The notes beneath the pieces were generated by a model. The model saw only the letters and a program-made list of their open reading frames with translations, did no database searches and had not been told where the DNA came from. Shown here piece after piece: positions 6,482 to 14,440 of a DNA stretch of 28,621 bases; position 1 is the first letter of the stretch; the number at the start of each line of letters is the position of its first letter. The translations under genes were made by a program, and so were the position numbers. This stretch comes from Gemmatimonadales bacterium. Lineage in GTDB: Bacteria > Gemmatimonadota > Gemmatimonadetes > Gemmatimonadales > GWC2-71-9. The stretch lies in NCBI GenBank assembly GCA_025929805.1, contig JAICPP010000007.1:1-28621 (forward strand). The letters run 5' to 3'.

Positions 6482-8752
6482 GTGCTGAGGGCCCGTCCGC
6501 CTCTGCTGTTTACTGCTGCTTATGGTGCCGGTCTCGCGACCGGCCTTCTGCGTTTTAATGACCCCCTGATCGTGCTCGGGATCATCGGAGCCGCGGCAGC
6601 TCTCAGAGCACGGCCGTTCACCACTCTACTGGCCGCCGCTCTGATCCTGGGAAGCACCAGCGCGGAAATCGCATGGCTGCACGAGTCAGTCTCGTGTACC
6701 AGCACACTTCCCTCCGGCCGGATACAACTCCTGGTGCGGCTGGTCGACCCAGCAGACCCGCAGGGTGGCCGACTCGACCTGCAGCCACTCCGGGCCGGGT
6801 GTCACGGCACGGTAGTTGGAAGATGGCCGGCTGGGCAGACTGGGATGGCAGGAACCGTGTTCAACGTCGCGGCCAAGTGGGTTCCGCGAGCCGGGGTCGC
6901 GGGTCGACCCTCGGGCACTCTGGTGGTGACCAGAGCTGAGCGGGTTGCCACAGAGGCCACGCTGGGGGAACGGGTGCGTGGCTCCTTGACTCAAACGAGC
7001 AAGTCGCTGTACGGAGCCCGAGCACCCCTGGTGGATGCGTTGATTCTGGGGCGGCGCGGCGGCATCGACCGCACGCTGCAGGACCGTTTTGCTCAATCTG
7101 GTCTGGTCCACCTGCTCTCCATATCCGGATTCCATGTGGGAGTCATCACCGCGTGGATTTTTCTCTTGTGCCGCCTGTTTCGGGGGAGCCGGACTCGCGC
7201 GCTCGCCATTGCCGCCGCAGTCAGCGTGATCTACGTCGCATTCCTGGGCTGGCCCGCTCCCGCCACCCGCGCCTCTGCTCTCGCGGTGCTGGTGGCAATC
7301 AGTCGTATCAGGCAGCGACGGGTGGAGGCCAACGCGCTTCTCTCCGCCACCTGTCTTTGCGTCCTCCTGGTGGATCCTTGGGCCGTCATGGATTTGGGCG
7401 GATGGCTCTCGGTCGCTGCCCTGTGGGGAGCTACCACCTTTACCCGCTGGACCGATCGCGCTCTGGGCCCCTCGGTCGGATGGAGGACACTCGGCTCATC
7501 GCTGGGGGCTACTCTGGCCACGGCCCCCATTACCGCAGCCGCACTGGGAACGGTGGCGCCGGTAGGCATCCTACTCAATTTCGGGGCAATCCCGCTGGCC
7601 GCAGTCACGGTGCCCGGTGTATTCGCCAGTCTCCTGCTTTTCCCTTTGTGGCCGATGCTGGGCCATTCGCTGGCCGGTGGAGCAGGTCTCGGGCTCCATC
7701 TACTCGAGATCCTGGCGACGCTCGGTTCCGGACTGCCGGGAGGACACATCATCGCGGCTGCTGGACTTCGGTCGGCTGTTCCGTGGATCTCGGTCTTTCT
7801 GTTGAGCCTGTGGGCCATCGGGCCTCTCAACACCCTGCCGGAGGCGGTTCGGCGGTGGAGCTGGTCGGCCGTCGCGTCGATTTGGGTGGGCCTGCTATGG
7901 AGCTCTGCGCCAGCCTCGGCTGACAGCCATTCGAAACTCGCGTTACATTTTCTCGACGTAGGTCAAGGCGATGGCGCAGTGCTTCGGACTCCCGAGGGCC
8001 GGTGGGTGCTGATCGACGCGGGGCCGAAGACCGACCGGAGTGATGCGGGCCGCCGAGTAGTTGTTCCCTTCCTGCTGCGAGCGGGCGCTCGGAGGTTGAG
8101 CATCGTCTTCGTCTCTCACGCCCACGCCGACCACCTCGGCGGGGTGCCCAGCGTCCTCGACCGATTTCCGACTCAGGCTGTCATCGAGCCGGGCGAGCCG
8201 GTCCCTGATCCCCTGTATTACGGCTTCCTCGACGGGCTCGCGTCGGAAGCCATCCCTTGGTATGCCGGGCGGTTAGGGCAGCGATTTATCCTGGATAGTG
8301 TGAGCTTTACGATCCTGCACCCGGATCGGCAGTGGAGCGGCTGGGGCGAGGATGTGAACGAGGATTCACTCGTGCTCCTGATCCAGTATCGCGAGTTCGA
8401 GGTGTTGTTCGCGGGTGACGCCGGCTTTCCGGCCGAGCGAGCGATGCGGAATCGAATCCGGCCGGTCGACCTGCTGAAAGTCGGCCACCATGGCAGCCGG
8501 GGAAGCAGCGGGGACGAGTGGCTCAACTCGCTGCGCCCTCAGGTGGCTGTCATCTCGGTCGGCCAGAACAACTACGGACATCCGGCACCGGAGACGCTGG
8601 CCCGGCTTAAACACCGCAGAGTCGAGGTCTGGCGCACCGACCAGGATGGCTCGGTAACCGTCACAACCGACGGCCGAACCATGAGTATCCGGTCACGCGG
8701 ACGCGAAATGACGTACGATGTTCAGGACAACAGCGTAAACAGTAAACCGTAA
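6482..8752 (+). CDS. comEC: ComEC/Rec2-type DNA uptake channel with C-terminal metallo-beta-lactamase domain
   Basis: ComEC forms the inner-membrane channel for single-stranded DNA in natural transformation. The 756 residues show the full three-part layout: an N-terminal soluble and membrane region, the Competence domain with many transmembrane helices (roughly residues 200-470, beginning with SGLVHLLSISGFHVG), and a periplasmic or cytoplasmic MBL-fold domain from about 488 (LHFLDVGQGDGAVL). The metal motif is H546-A-H548-A-D550-H551 in SHAHADHLGG, and the later VGHHGSRGSS at 667-676 is also canonical. The start is GTG at 6482, ten bases after comFB. The last six codons (SVNSKP) and the TAA stop lie inside the heptamer palindrome that follows, so the C-terminal tail is probably set by that repeat. 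No other com gene is in view. Confidence 0.95.
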   Translation: MLRARPPLLFTAAYGAGLATGLLRFNDPLIVLGIIGAAAALRARPFTTLLAAALILGSTSAEIAWLHESVSCTSTLPSGRIQLLVRLVDPADPQGGRLDLQPLRAGCHGTVVGRWPAGQTGMAGTVFNVAAKWVPRAGVAGRPSGTLVVTRAERVATEATLGERVRGSLTQTSKSLYGARAPLVDALILGRRGGIDRTLQDRFAQSGLVHLLSISGFHVGVITAWIFLLCRLFRGSRTRALAIAAAVSVIYVAFLGWPAPATRASALAVLVAISRIRQRRVEANALLSATCLCVLLVDPWAVMDLGGWLSVAALWGATTFTRWTDRALGPSVGWRTLGSSLGATLATAPITAAALGTVAPVGILLNFGAIPLAAVTVPGVFASLLLFPLWPMLGHSLAGGAGLGLHLLEILATLGSGLPGGHIIAAAGLRSAVPWISVFLLSLWAIGPLNTLPEAVRRWSWSAVASIWVGLLWSSAPASADSHSKLALHFLDVGQGDGAVLRTPEGRWVLIDAGPKTDRSDAGRRVVVPFLLRAGARRLSIVFVSHAHADHLGGVPSVLDRFPTQAVIEPGEPVPDPLYYGFLDGLASEAIPWYAGRLGQRFILDSVSFTILHPDRQWSGWGEDVNEDSLVLLIQYREFEVLFAGDAGFPAERAMRNRIRPVDLLKVGHHGSRGSSGDEWLNSLRPQVAVISVGQNNYGHPAPETLARLKHRRVEVWRTDQDGSVTVTTDGRTMSIRSRGREMTYDVQDNSVNSKP

Positions 8753-8810
8753 ACGGTAAACCGGGGGGCTCCGCCAGCCGGTTCACTGTTCACCTTTCAC
8801 CGTTTACGCT
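8732..8810. repeat. Palindrome made of GTRAACN heptamer tandem repeats
   Basis: The left arm (8732-8764) and right arm (8778-8810) are 33 bases each and match as an inverted repeat at 26 of 33 positions, around a 13-base G/C-rich loop. Each arm is itself a heptamer tandem: left units at 8735, 8742, 8749 and 8756 read GTAAACA, GTAAACC, GTAAACG, GTAAACC; right units at 8781, 8788, 8795 and 8802 are the reverse-complement type (GTTCACT, GTTCACC, TTTCACC, GTTTACG). As RNA, the minus strand would pair at 30 of 33 positions (four G-U wobbles), the plus strand at 27. The left arm contains the comEC stop. No U-tract follows, so a terminator role is uncertain. A dispersed, non-coding palindromic repeat family is my best guess. 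Confidence 0.85.
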
Positions 8811-8829
8811 TTCTTGATGAGGAGGAAGC

Positions 8830-9870
8830 TTGCAGACATCAGTCACTACCATCGAGCGATTTATCCTGGATCAGGAGGACCGCTACCCCGAAGCCACCGG
8901 CGAGTTGTCTAACCTGCTCTACGACATAGCGCTCGCGAGCAAGATCATCGCCGCGGCAATCCGGCGTGCGGGGTTAGTCAACATCCTGGGCAAGGCAGGC
9001 CACCAAAATGTCCAGGGGGAAGAGCAGCAGAAACTGGATGTCTTTGCCAACGAGACCATCAAGAATTGTCTCCAGCACACCGGTAGGGTGTGCGCCATGG
9101 GATCGGAGGAGGACGAGGACATCATTCCGGTGCCCCCGGAGTATGCCGCCGGCAAGTACGCCGTTCTCTTCGATCCGCTTGACGGATCCTCCAACATCGA
9201 TGTCAACTCCGCAGTGGGGACGATCTTCAGCATTTATCGCAGGGTGAGCATGCACGGCCGCGGCACGTCGAGCGACGTACTGCAGCCAGGCTGCAAGCAG
9301 GTCGCCGCCGGCTACATCATGTATGGCTCCAGCACCATGCTAGTGTACACGACCGGCCAGGGAGCCCACGGCTTCACACTCGATCCGACCATCGGCGAGT
9401 TTCTGCTCTCCCATCCCAGGATCGTCACCCCGCGTGTAGGCACGTACTACAGCGTGAACGAGAGCAACTTTCATCGTTGGGACATAGAAATGCAGACCGC
9501 CGTTCGTGGGCTGAAGGGTGACCTCAGCGATGGCGTGAGCCCCAAGAACAGCCGGTACATCGGCTCACTGGTAGGGGACTTTCATCGCAACTTGGTTGCC
9601 GGCGGCATCTTTCTTTACCCTGCGGACACCAAGAACCCGAAGGGCAAGCTCCGGCTGCTCTATGAGGCCAGCCCGATGGCGTTTATCGCGGAACAGGCCG
9701 AGGGCTCGGCCACTGACGGGGTGCAACGCATCTTGGACATCATGCCGACAGACCTGCACCAGCGGACGCCGCTGGTGATTGGCTCTCGGGAAGACGTGGG
9801 CTACGTCGCCGATACTCTCCGTCGCACCGCCGCTCGGGCGAGCGGTCCCGTTTCCCAACCAGCCTTGTGA
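8830..9870 (+). CDS. fbp: Class I fructose-1,6-bisphosphatase
   Basis: This enzyme hydrolyses fructose-1,6-bisphosphate to fructose-6-phosphate in gluconeogenesis. The 346 residues are normal for class I. Metal-site motifs are present: the acidic GSEEDED at about 92-98, FDPLDGSSNIDVNSAVGT at about 117-134, and the C-terminal LYEASPMAFIAEQAEG. The start is TTG at 8830, supported by a strong Shine-Dalgarno (GAGGAGG at about 8819-8825). An ATG at 8817 is out of frame. It lies 77 bases after comEC, beyond the heptamer palindrome, and is likely the first gene of a new translational block. Its stop overlaps the next gene in a GTGA, coupling it to the methylmalonyl-CoA mutase. Confidence 0.97.
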   Translation: MQTSVTTIERFILDQEDRYPEATGELSNLLYDIALASKIIAAAIRRAGLVNILGKAGHQNVQGEEQQKLDVFANETIKNCLQHTGRVCAMGSEEDEDIIPVPPEYAAGKYAVLFDPLDGSSNIDVNSAVGTIFSIYRRVSMHGRGTSSDVLQPGCKQVAAGYIMYGSSTMLVYTTGQGAHGFTLDPTIGEFLLSHPRIVTPRVGTYYSVNESNFHRWDIEMQTAVRGLKGDLSDGVSPKNSRYIGSLVGDFHRNLVAGGIFLYPADTKNPKGKLRLLYEASPMAFIAEQAEGSATDGVQRILDIMPTDLHQRTPLVIGSREDVGYVADTLRRTAARASGPVSQPAL

Positions 9871-11402
9871 AGACCGTCTATGGACCCGGGGACTGGACCG
9901 GCGACCCGGTTCGGGACCTCGGCCGTCCGGGTGAGTTTCCGTTCACCCGTGGTCCCTACCCGAACATGTATTCCGGACGGCTCTGGACCATGCGTCAGTA
10001 CGCCGGATTCGGAACAGCAGAGGAGACCAACCGGAGGTTTCGGCAGCTTCTCGGCGCCGGTCAGATGGGGCTGTCAACAGCCTTCGATCTGCCGACCCAG
10101 ATGGGCTACGACTCCGATCATCCGATGGCGGACGGCGAAGTTGGACGGGTGGGTGTGGCCATTGACACCGTGGAGGATCTCGCCGAGCTGTTTCGCGACA
10201 TTCCGCTGGATCGGGTCTCGACCTCGATGACGATCAATGCCACTGCGGCGATCCTCCTGGCCATGTATGTGGTGACTGGAGAAGAGCGGGGGATCCCGCG
10301 CACCAAGCTGACCGGCACGGTGCAGAACGATGTATTGAAGGAGTACATAGCCCGGGGCACCTACATCTATCCGGCTGCACCATCGCTCAGGCTGGTGGCT
10401 GACATCTTCCGGTTCGTGGCCGACGAGAGCATGAGCTTCAATCCCATCTCGATCAGTGGTTATCACATGCGCGAGGCGGGAGCCACTGCGGTTCAGGAGG
10501 TTGGCTTTACCCTGGCGAATGCGGTTGAGTACGTCCGGGTGGCGGTCGAGGCTGGACTGAGCGTTGACAGCTTCGGACCCAGGCTGTCGTTCTTTTTTGC
10601 CAGCCACAACGATCTATTCGAGGAGGCAGCCAAGTTCCGAGCGGCGCGGCGACTATGGGCTCGCCTTGCCCGAGAACGATTCGACGCGAGCGATGCCACT
10701 GCCCGGATGCGGTTCCATACCCAAACCGGCGGGGTCACTCTGCAAGCTCAGCAGCCGCTCAATAATGTGGTGCGGGTAACGGTGCAGGCACTCGCGGCGG
10801 TGCTCGGCGGCACGCAATCTCTGCATACCAATGGTTATGATGAAGCCCTTTCACTGCCGACCGCCGAATCCGCCACTCTCGCGCTCCGGACCCAGCAGGT
10901 GCTGGGTTACGAGTCGGGCGTCGCTGGCGTGGTCGATCCACTCGCGGGTAGCTACTACGTGGAAGCGCTTACTGACTCGATCGAACGAGAAGCTCGTGAG
11001 CTGATCGAACAAGTGGATGCGCTGGGTGGAGCGGCCCGGGCAGTGGAACGCGGTTTTTTTCAGGACGCGATCGCCCAGAGTGCCTACGAGCTGCAGAAGG
11101 CACAGGAGGCGGGTGATCGAATAGTGGTGGGCGTAAATCGCTTTTCGGATGAGTCTCCTGCCATCCCCATTCACGCACCCGACTTCTCGGCATTGGCGGC
11201 ACAGCAGCGAGCCCGGCTCGCCGAGACCAAGCGGCGTCGCGATCGGTCCGCAGTTAGTGCGGCACTCGCGTCGTTAAACCAGGCCGCGGCCGGCAAGGCG
11301 TCGCTCATGCCGGTGATCATCGACGCGGTTCGGGCTCGTGCCACCCTGGGAGAGATCAGCGACACGCTCCGAATGGCCTGGGGTGTCTACCGGCCGACGT
11401 AA
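9867..11402 (+). CDS. mcmA: Methylmalonyl-CoA mutase large (catalytic) subunit, B12-binding domain separate
   Basis: The protein is the acyl-CoA binding TIM barrel of adenosylcobalamin-dependent mutases, about 511 residues, and stops before any B12-binding domain. No DxHxxG motif is present, so a partner small subunit must be encoded elsewhere. Substrate residues argue for methylmalonyl-CoA over isobutyryl-CoA: Y45 in MRQYAGFGTA, R163 in ARGTYIYP and H200 in SGYHMREAG align with Y89, R207 and H244 of the Propionibacterium enzyme, all offset by 44. IcmA instead has Phe and Gln at the first two. The GTG start overlaps the fbp stop. The reaction makes succinyl-CoA from propionyl-CoA-derived methylmalonyl-CoA. 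Coupling to fbp suggests carbon from propionate, odd-chain acids or branched amino acids is routed to gluconeogenesis. Confidence 0.9.
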   Translation: MKTVYGPGDWTGDPVRDLGRPGEFPFTRGPYPNMYSGRLWTMRQYAGFGTAEETNRRFRQLLGAGQMGLSTAFDLPTQMGYDSDHPMADGEVGRVGVAIDTVEDLAELFRDIPLDRVSTSMTINATAAILLAMYVVTGEERGIPRTKLTGTVQNDVLKEYIARGTYIYPAAPSLRLVADIFRFVADESMSFNPISISGYHMREAGATAVQEVGFTLANAVEYVRVAVEAGLSVDSFGPRLSFFFASHNDLFEEAAKFRAARRLWARLARERFDASDATARMRFHTQTGGVTLQAQQPLNNVVRVTVQALAAVLGGTQSLHTNGYDEALSLPTAESATLALRTQQVLGYESGVAGVVDPLAGSYYVEALTDSIEREARELIEQVDALGGAARAVERGFFQDAIAQSAYELQKAQEAGDRIVVGVNRFSDESPAIPIHAPDFSALAAQQRARLAETKRRRDRSAVSAALASLNQAAAGKASLMPVIIDAVRARATLGEISDTLRMAWGVYRPT

Positions 11403-11527
11403 GCCAGCCAACAGCGATTCACCGCCGACCTGCCCGAGCCAAGAGCCCCAACGATCCGGTTTTGCTTGAAGGGCCGGACCGGCCGTGCTAAGCTTCATAG
11501 CTGTTGTCATTTACGCAATGAGCCGCC
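11403..11527. other. Intergenic gap with a GC-rich palindrome; possible weak promoter
   Basis: These 125 bases form the longest gene-free stretch. They hold an exact palindrome, GGCCGG-A-CCGGCC, at 11472-11484. A TTGCTT at 11462-11467 could be a -35 element, but no hexamer at a 16-18 base spacing looks like a good -10. I therefore mark only a possible promoter or operator for the fmdB-argS block. No U-tract follows the palindrome, so it is not a convincing terminator. Confidence 0.3.
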
Positions 11528-11881
11528 ATGCCCACTTACGAATATCAATGCCCTGAGGGACACCTCTTCGAGAAGTTCCAGAAGATGAGCGAGAAGCCAC
11601 GCGCCAAGTGCCCGGTGTGCGGTAAGGCGGCTGCTCGGAAGATTTCCGGCGGTGCCGGGCTGGTATTCAAAGGGAGCGGTTTCTATATCACCGACTACGG
11701 CCGCGATGGAAAGGGACCTCGGAAGCCGGACACCGAGGCCGCTCCGGCGGGTGAGGCAAAGACCGGCGACGCGACCAAGAGCGAGAGCTCCAAGCCCGAA
11801 GCAAAACCCGTCGCCAAGGCGGACGCGGCTCCCACCAAACCTTCTTCTCGTCAGAGCAAAGGGAAGGCTGCTTCCGAGTGA
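11528..11881 (+). CDS. FmdB-type zinc-ribbon protein with long charged Ala/Lys/Pro tail
   Basis: The N-terminal ~45 residues match the FmdB/CxxC_CxxC_SSSS putative regulatory family: MPTYEYQCPEGHLFEKF, with C8 and H12, and KCPVCGK, with C28 and C31, forming a zinc knuckle. A glycine-rich GGAGLVFKGSGFYITDYG segment follows, typical of these proteins. From about residue 58 the protein becomes a low-complexity tail of Ala, Lys, Pro, Glu and Ser, probably disordered. The family was first noted near formamidase or amidase genes and its function is not settled. The ATG at 11528 fits the family N-terminus. The stop overlaps argS in a GTGA, so argS translation is likely coupled to it. Confidence 0.85.
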   Translation: MPTYEYQCPEGHLFEKFQKMSEKPRAKCPVCGKAAARKISGGAGLVFKGSGFYITDYGRDGKGPRKPDTEAAPAGEAKTGDATKSESSKPEAKPVAKADAAPTKPSSRQSKGKAASE

Positions 11882-13515
11882 GCGAAACCCTTCGCGCGGA
11901 GCTATCGCGGGTGGCCGCGAGGCTCGGCGCCGACGGTCTCGATTTCGTCTTGGAGCGCCCGCGGGATGCTGGGCATGGCGACCTGGCCACCAACCTTGCC
12001 ATGGTGCTTGCCCGGCGGGATCGTGCCAATCCGCGGAAAACTGCAGAGCGAGTTCTCCAGGAGCTCAAGCTTCCACCCGATCTCATCGCCAGGACCGAGA
12101 TCGCCGGTCCCGGGTTCATCAACTTCTGGCTGGCCGGTACCCAGCTGTCCGCCGCTCACCGGAAAATCCTCGACGCAGATAAGGAGTACGGACAAGCCCG
12201 CTGGGGTGCCGGACTCAAGGTGAATGTGGAGTTCGTGTCAGCCAACCCCACCGGTCCACTTCACGTCGGACACGGCCGCGGGGCAGCTCTGGGCGACGCG
12301 ATCGCCTCTCTGCTCCAGTGGACCGGTCACGCGGTGACCCGCGAGTTCTACGTGAATGATGCGGGTGTACAGATCGACAAGCTGGCGCAAAGTCTCTGGG
12401 CCCGGGTACGCCAGGAAGCCGGCTACCCAGCGGAGATTCCGGAAGGCGGGTATCACGGAGAGTACCTGCGGGAGAATGCCCGGCAGGTGCTCGCTCAGGA
12501 GGGCCGTCAGTTTGCCGACCTGCCCACCGAGGAGGGCGTTCGGCGATGCCGGGACCTGGCGATCCGTCTCCAGCGTGAGGAGCAGAACCGAGATTTGAAG
12601 GACTTTGGCGTCACCTTCGATGTGATCACCTCCGAACAAACGGCCTACGACTCCGGCAGTGTGGATCGCACCCTCGCGCTGCTGGCCAGCCGAGGCCTGA
12701 CCTATGAATCGGAGGGGGCGCTCTGGCTCCGCACCACTAATTTCGGTGATGACAAGGACCGCGTGCTGCGGAAAGGCGACGGCACCCTCACCTATCTCGC
12801 GCCCGATATCGCATACCACGTCGACAAACACGATCGGGGATTCGACCGTGTTATCGACGTCTGGGGAGCCGACCACCACGGCTACATACCCCGGATGCAA
12901 GCGGCTCTGGCGGCGCTCGGGTATTCCTCCGAGTTCTTCGACGTAGAGCTGGTGCAACTGGTGCGGGTAGTTCGCGGCGGCGAGGAGGTGAGGATGTCCA
13001 AACGCTCCGGTGAGTTCGTCACCCTGCGGGATCTCTACGAGGAAGTAGGCGTCGATGCTGCACGGTATTTCTTCCTGATGACCAAGGGCGCAACACCGCT
13101 CGACTTCGATGTCGAGAAGGCCAAGAAGCAGACCGACGAGAATCCGATCTTCTACGTACAAATGGCCCATGCGCGACTGAACGGCATCTTTCGTACGGCG
13201 CAGCGCGAGCCTGACTCGGTCACTGGAGAGCTCGACCTGGGGGCACTGCCGGCCCTGGAAGACACCGAGCTTCTCAAGAAACTGGTCCAATTCCCGGAAA
13301 TCGTTGATAAGGCGGCGCGGGAACGCGAGCCCCATCGCGTCACTGTCTACCTGCACGAGTTGGCGGGCATTGTCCACGGCTGGTACCATCGCACCCGAAC
13401 CCTGGGCGAGGAGGCGTCAACCGAGCGCGCCCGCCTGCTGCTTGCCCGTGCCGCCCGCATTGTGCTATCGAACGGGCTGGCTTTGCTGGGGATTTCCGCA
13501 CCCGATCGGATGTGA
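11878..13515 (+). CDS. argS: Arginyl-tRNA synthetase
   Basis: This class I synthetase charges tRNA-Arg. The 545 residues include an N-terminal ArgS-specific domain (1-85) and the catalytic fold. The catalytic fold carries the HIGH-type H129-V-G-H132 in SANPTGPLHVGHGRGAALGD, the YVNDAGVQ motif and the KMSKS-equivalent RMSKRSG (M373 to S377). The DALR anticodon-binding helical domain covers about the last 120 residues (FYVQMAHARL to the C-terminus). The GTG start shares four bases with the fmdB-like stop. All expected motifs are present and no defect is seen. The next gene begins four bases after its stop. Confidence 0.97.
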   Translation: MSETLRAELSRVAARLGADGLDFVLERPRDAGHGDLATNLAMVLARRDRANPRKTAERVLQELKLPPDLIARTEIAGPGFINFWLAGTQLSAAHRKILDADKEYGQARWGAGLKVNVEFVSANPTGPLHVGHGRGAALGDAIASLLQWTGHAVTREFYVNDAGVQIDKLAQSLWARVRQEAGYPAEIPEGGYHGEYLRENARQVLAQEGRQFADLPTEEGVRRCRDLAIRLQREEQNRDLKDFGVTFDVITSEQTAYDSGSVDRTLALLASRGLTYESEGALWLRTTNFGDDKDRVLRKGDGTLTYLAPDIAYHVDKHDRGFDRVIDVWGADHHGYIPRMQAALAALGYSSEFFDVELVQLVRVVRGGEEVRMSKRSGEFVTLRDLYEEVGVDAARYFFLMTKGATPLDFDVEKAKKQTDENPIFYVQMAHARLNGIFRTAQREPDSVTGELDLGALPALEDTELLKKLVQFPEIVDKAAREREPHRVTVYLHELAGIVHGWYHRTRTLGEEASTERARLLLARAARIVLSNGLALLGISAPDRM

Positions 13516-13519
13516 TGCC

Positions 13520-14440
13520 ATGACGCTGCTGGTTGTCGGCAGTATCGCACTGGACTCGATCTTCACTCCATTTGGCCAGACCGCTGACGCGCTGGGTGGG
13601 TCGGCCGTGTATTTCAGCGTCGCCGGCTCTCTCCTCCATCCGGTGCAGGTGGTAGGGGTGGTAGGAAATGACTATCCCCATGACGAGCTGGGACGCCTTG
13701 CTGCTCGAGGCATCGACTGGTCGGGAGTGGAGCGGGCCGACGGAGAGAGCTTCCGCTGGAAGGGGAAGTACTCCTACGATCTTCAAAGCAGGGAGACGTT
13801 GGAGACTCGCTTGGGAGTGTTCGCCGATTTTCAGCCGAGGCTCCCCGCGGCGTTTCGGTCCGCCCGCTACCTCTTCCTTGGGAATATCGATCCCGATCTC
13901 CAGCTCGGCGTCCTGGAGCAGGTTCAGAACCCCGAGCTCGTCGTGTGCGACACCATGAATTACTGGATCCAGAGCAAGAAGGCGGTGCTCCTTCAGCTGC
14001 TGTCCCGGGTCGATGTGCTCATGGTGAATGACAGCGAGGCGCGGGAGCTGAGCGGCGACTGGAACATTCATCGGGCGGGCCGATGGATCCTGGCCCACGG
14101 ACCCAAGCGAGTGGTGATCAAGCAGGGCGAGCACGGGGCTCTCCTGATCGAGCCGAAGCGCACCTTCTACGTGCCGGCCTATCCCATGGAAAACGTATTC
14201 GACCCAACCGGGGCGGGAGATGCATTCGCCGGCGGGTTCATGGCCTACCTGGCTCGCACCAAATCGGTGGCGGAGGACAACGTCCGCCGAGCCATGGTGT
14301 ATGGCGCCGCCATGGGCTCTTACGCGGTCGAGCAGTTTGGCATTCGAGGCTTCGACCAAGTCACGCTCCGCGATGTGGAGCTGAGAGTTCGCGCCTTCCA
14401 GGATCTGACCCACGTCAGTCTGGCGGAGGCACTTCCGTGA
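13520..14440 (+). CDS. PfkB-family (ribokinase-like) carbohydrate or nucleoside kinase
   Basis: The protein has 306 residues of the ribokinase fold. The N-terminal substrate lid carries VVGSIALDSIF and LGGSAVYFSVA. MVNDSEAREL at about 168-177 is the family signature near the phosphate site, and DPTGAGDAFAGGFMAYLA carries the anion hole and the catalytic base D234. A large beta lid insertion is small or absent, as in adenosine kinase-like and YdjH-type members. The substrate cannot be told from sequence: ribose, a nucleoside or another sugar are all possible. Its GTGA coupling to purM and position after argS hint at purine or nucleoside salvage, but only weakly. The ATG at 13520 lies four bases after argS. 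Confidence 0.85.
   Translation: MTLLVVGSIALDSIFTPFGQTADALGGSAVYFSVAGSLLHPVQVVGVVGNDYPHDELGRLAARGIDWSGVERADGESFRWKGKYSYDLQSRETLETRLGVFADFQPRLPAAFRSARYLFLGNIDPDLQLGVLEQVQNPELVVCDTMNYWIQSKKAVLLQLLSRVDVLMVNDSEARELSGDWNIHRAGRWILAHGPKRVVIKQGEHGALLIEPKRTFYVPAYPMENVFDPTGAGDAFAGGFMAYLARTKSVAEDNVRRAMVYGAAMGSYAVEQFGIRGFDQVTLRDVELRVRAFQDLTHVSLAEALP

Noticed and set aside
8765..8777. Rho-independent terminator at the heptamer palindrome
   Set aside because: The stem is long, but no run of T follows on either strand, so termination is not supported.
8732..8810. CRISPR-like array
   Set aside because: Units are 7 bases without spacers, in inverted arms; no cas gene is present.
11462..11494. Promoter before the fmdB-like gene
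   Set aside because: TTGCTT could be a -35, but no good -10 lies at 16-18 bases; kept only as a note on the gap.
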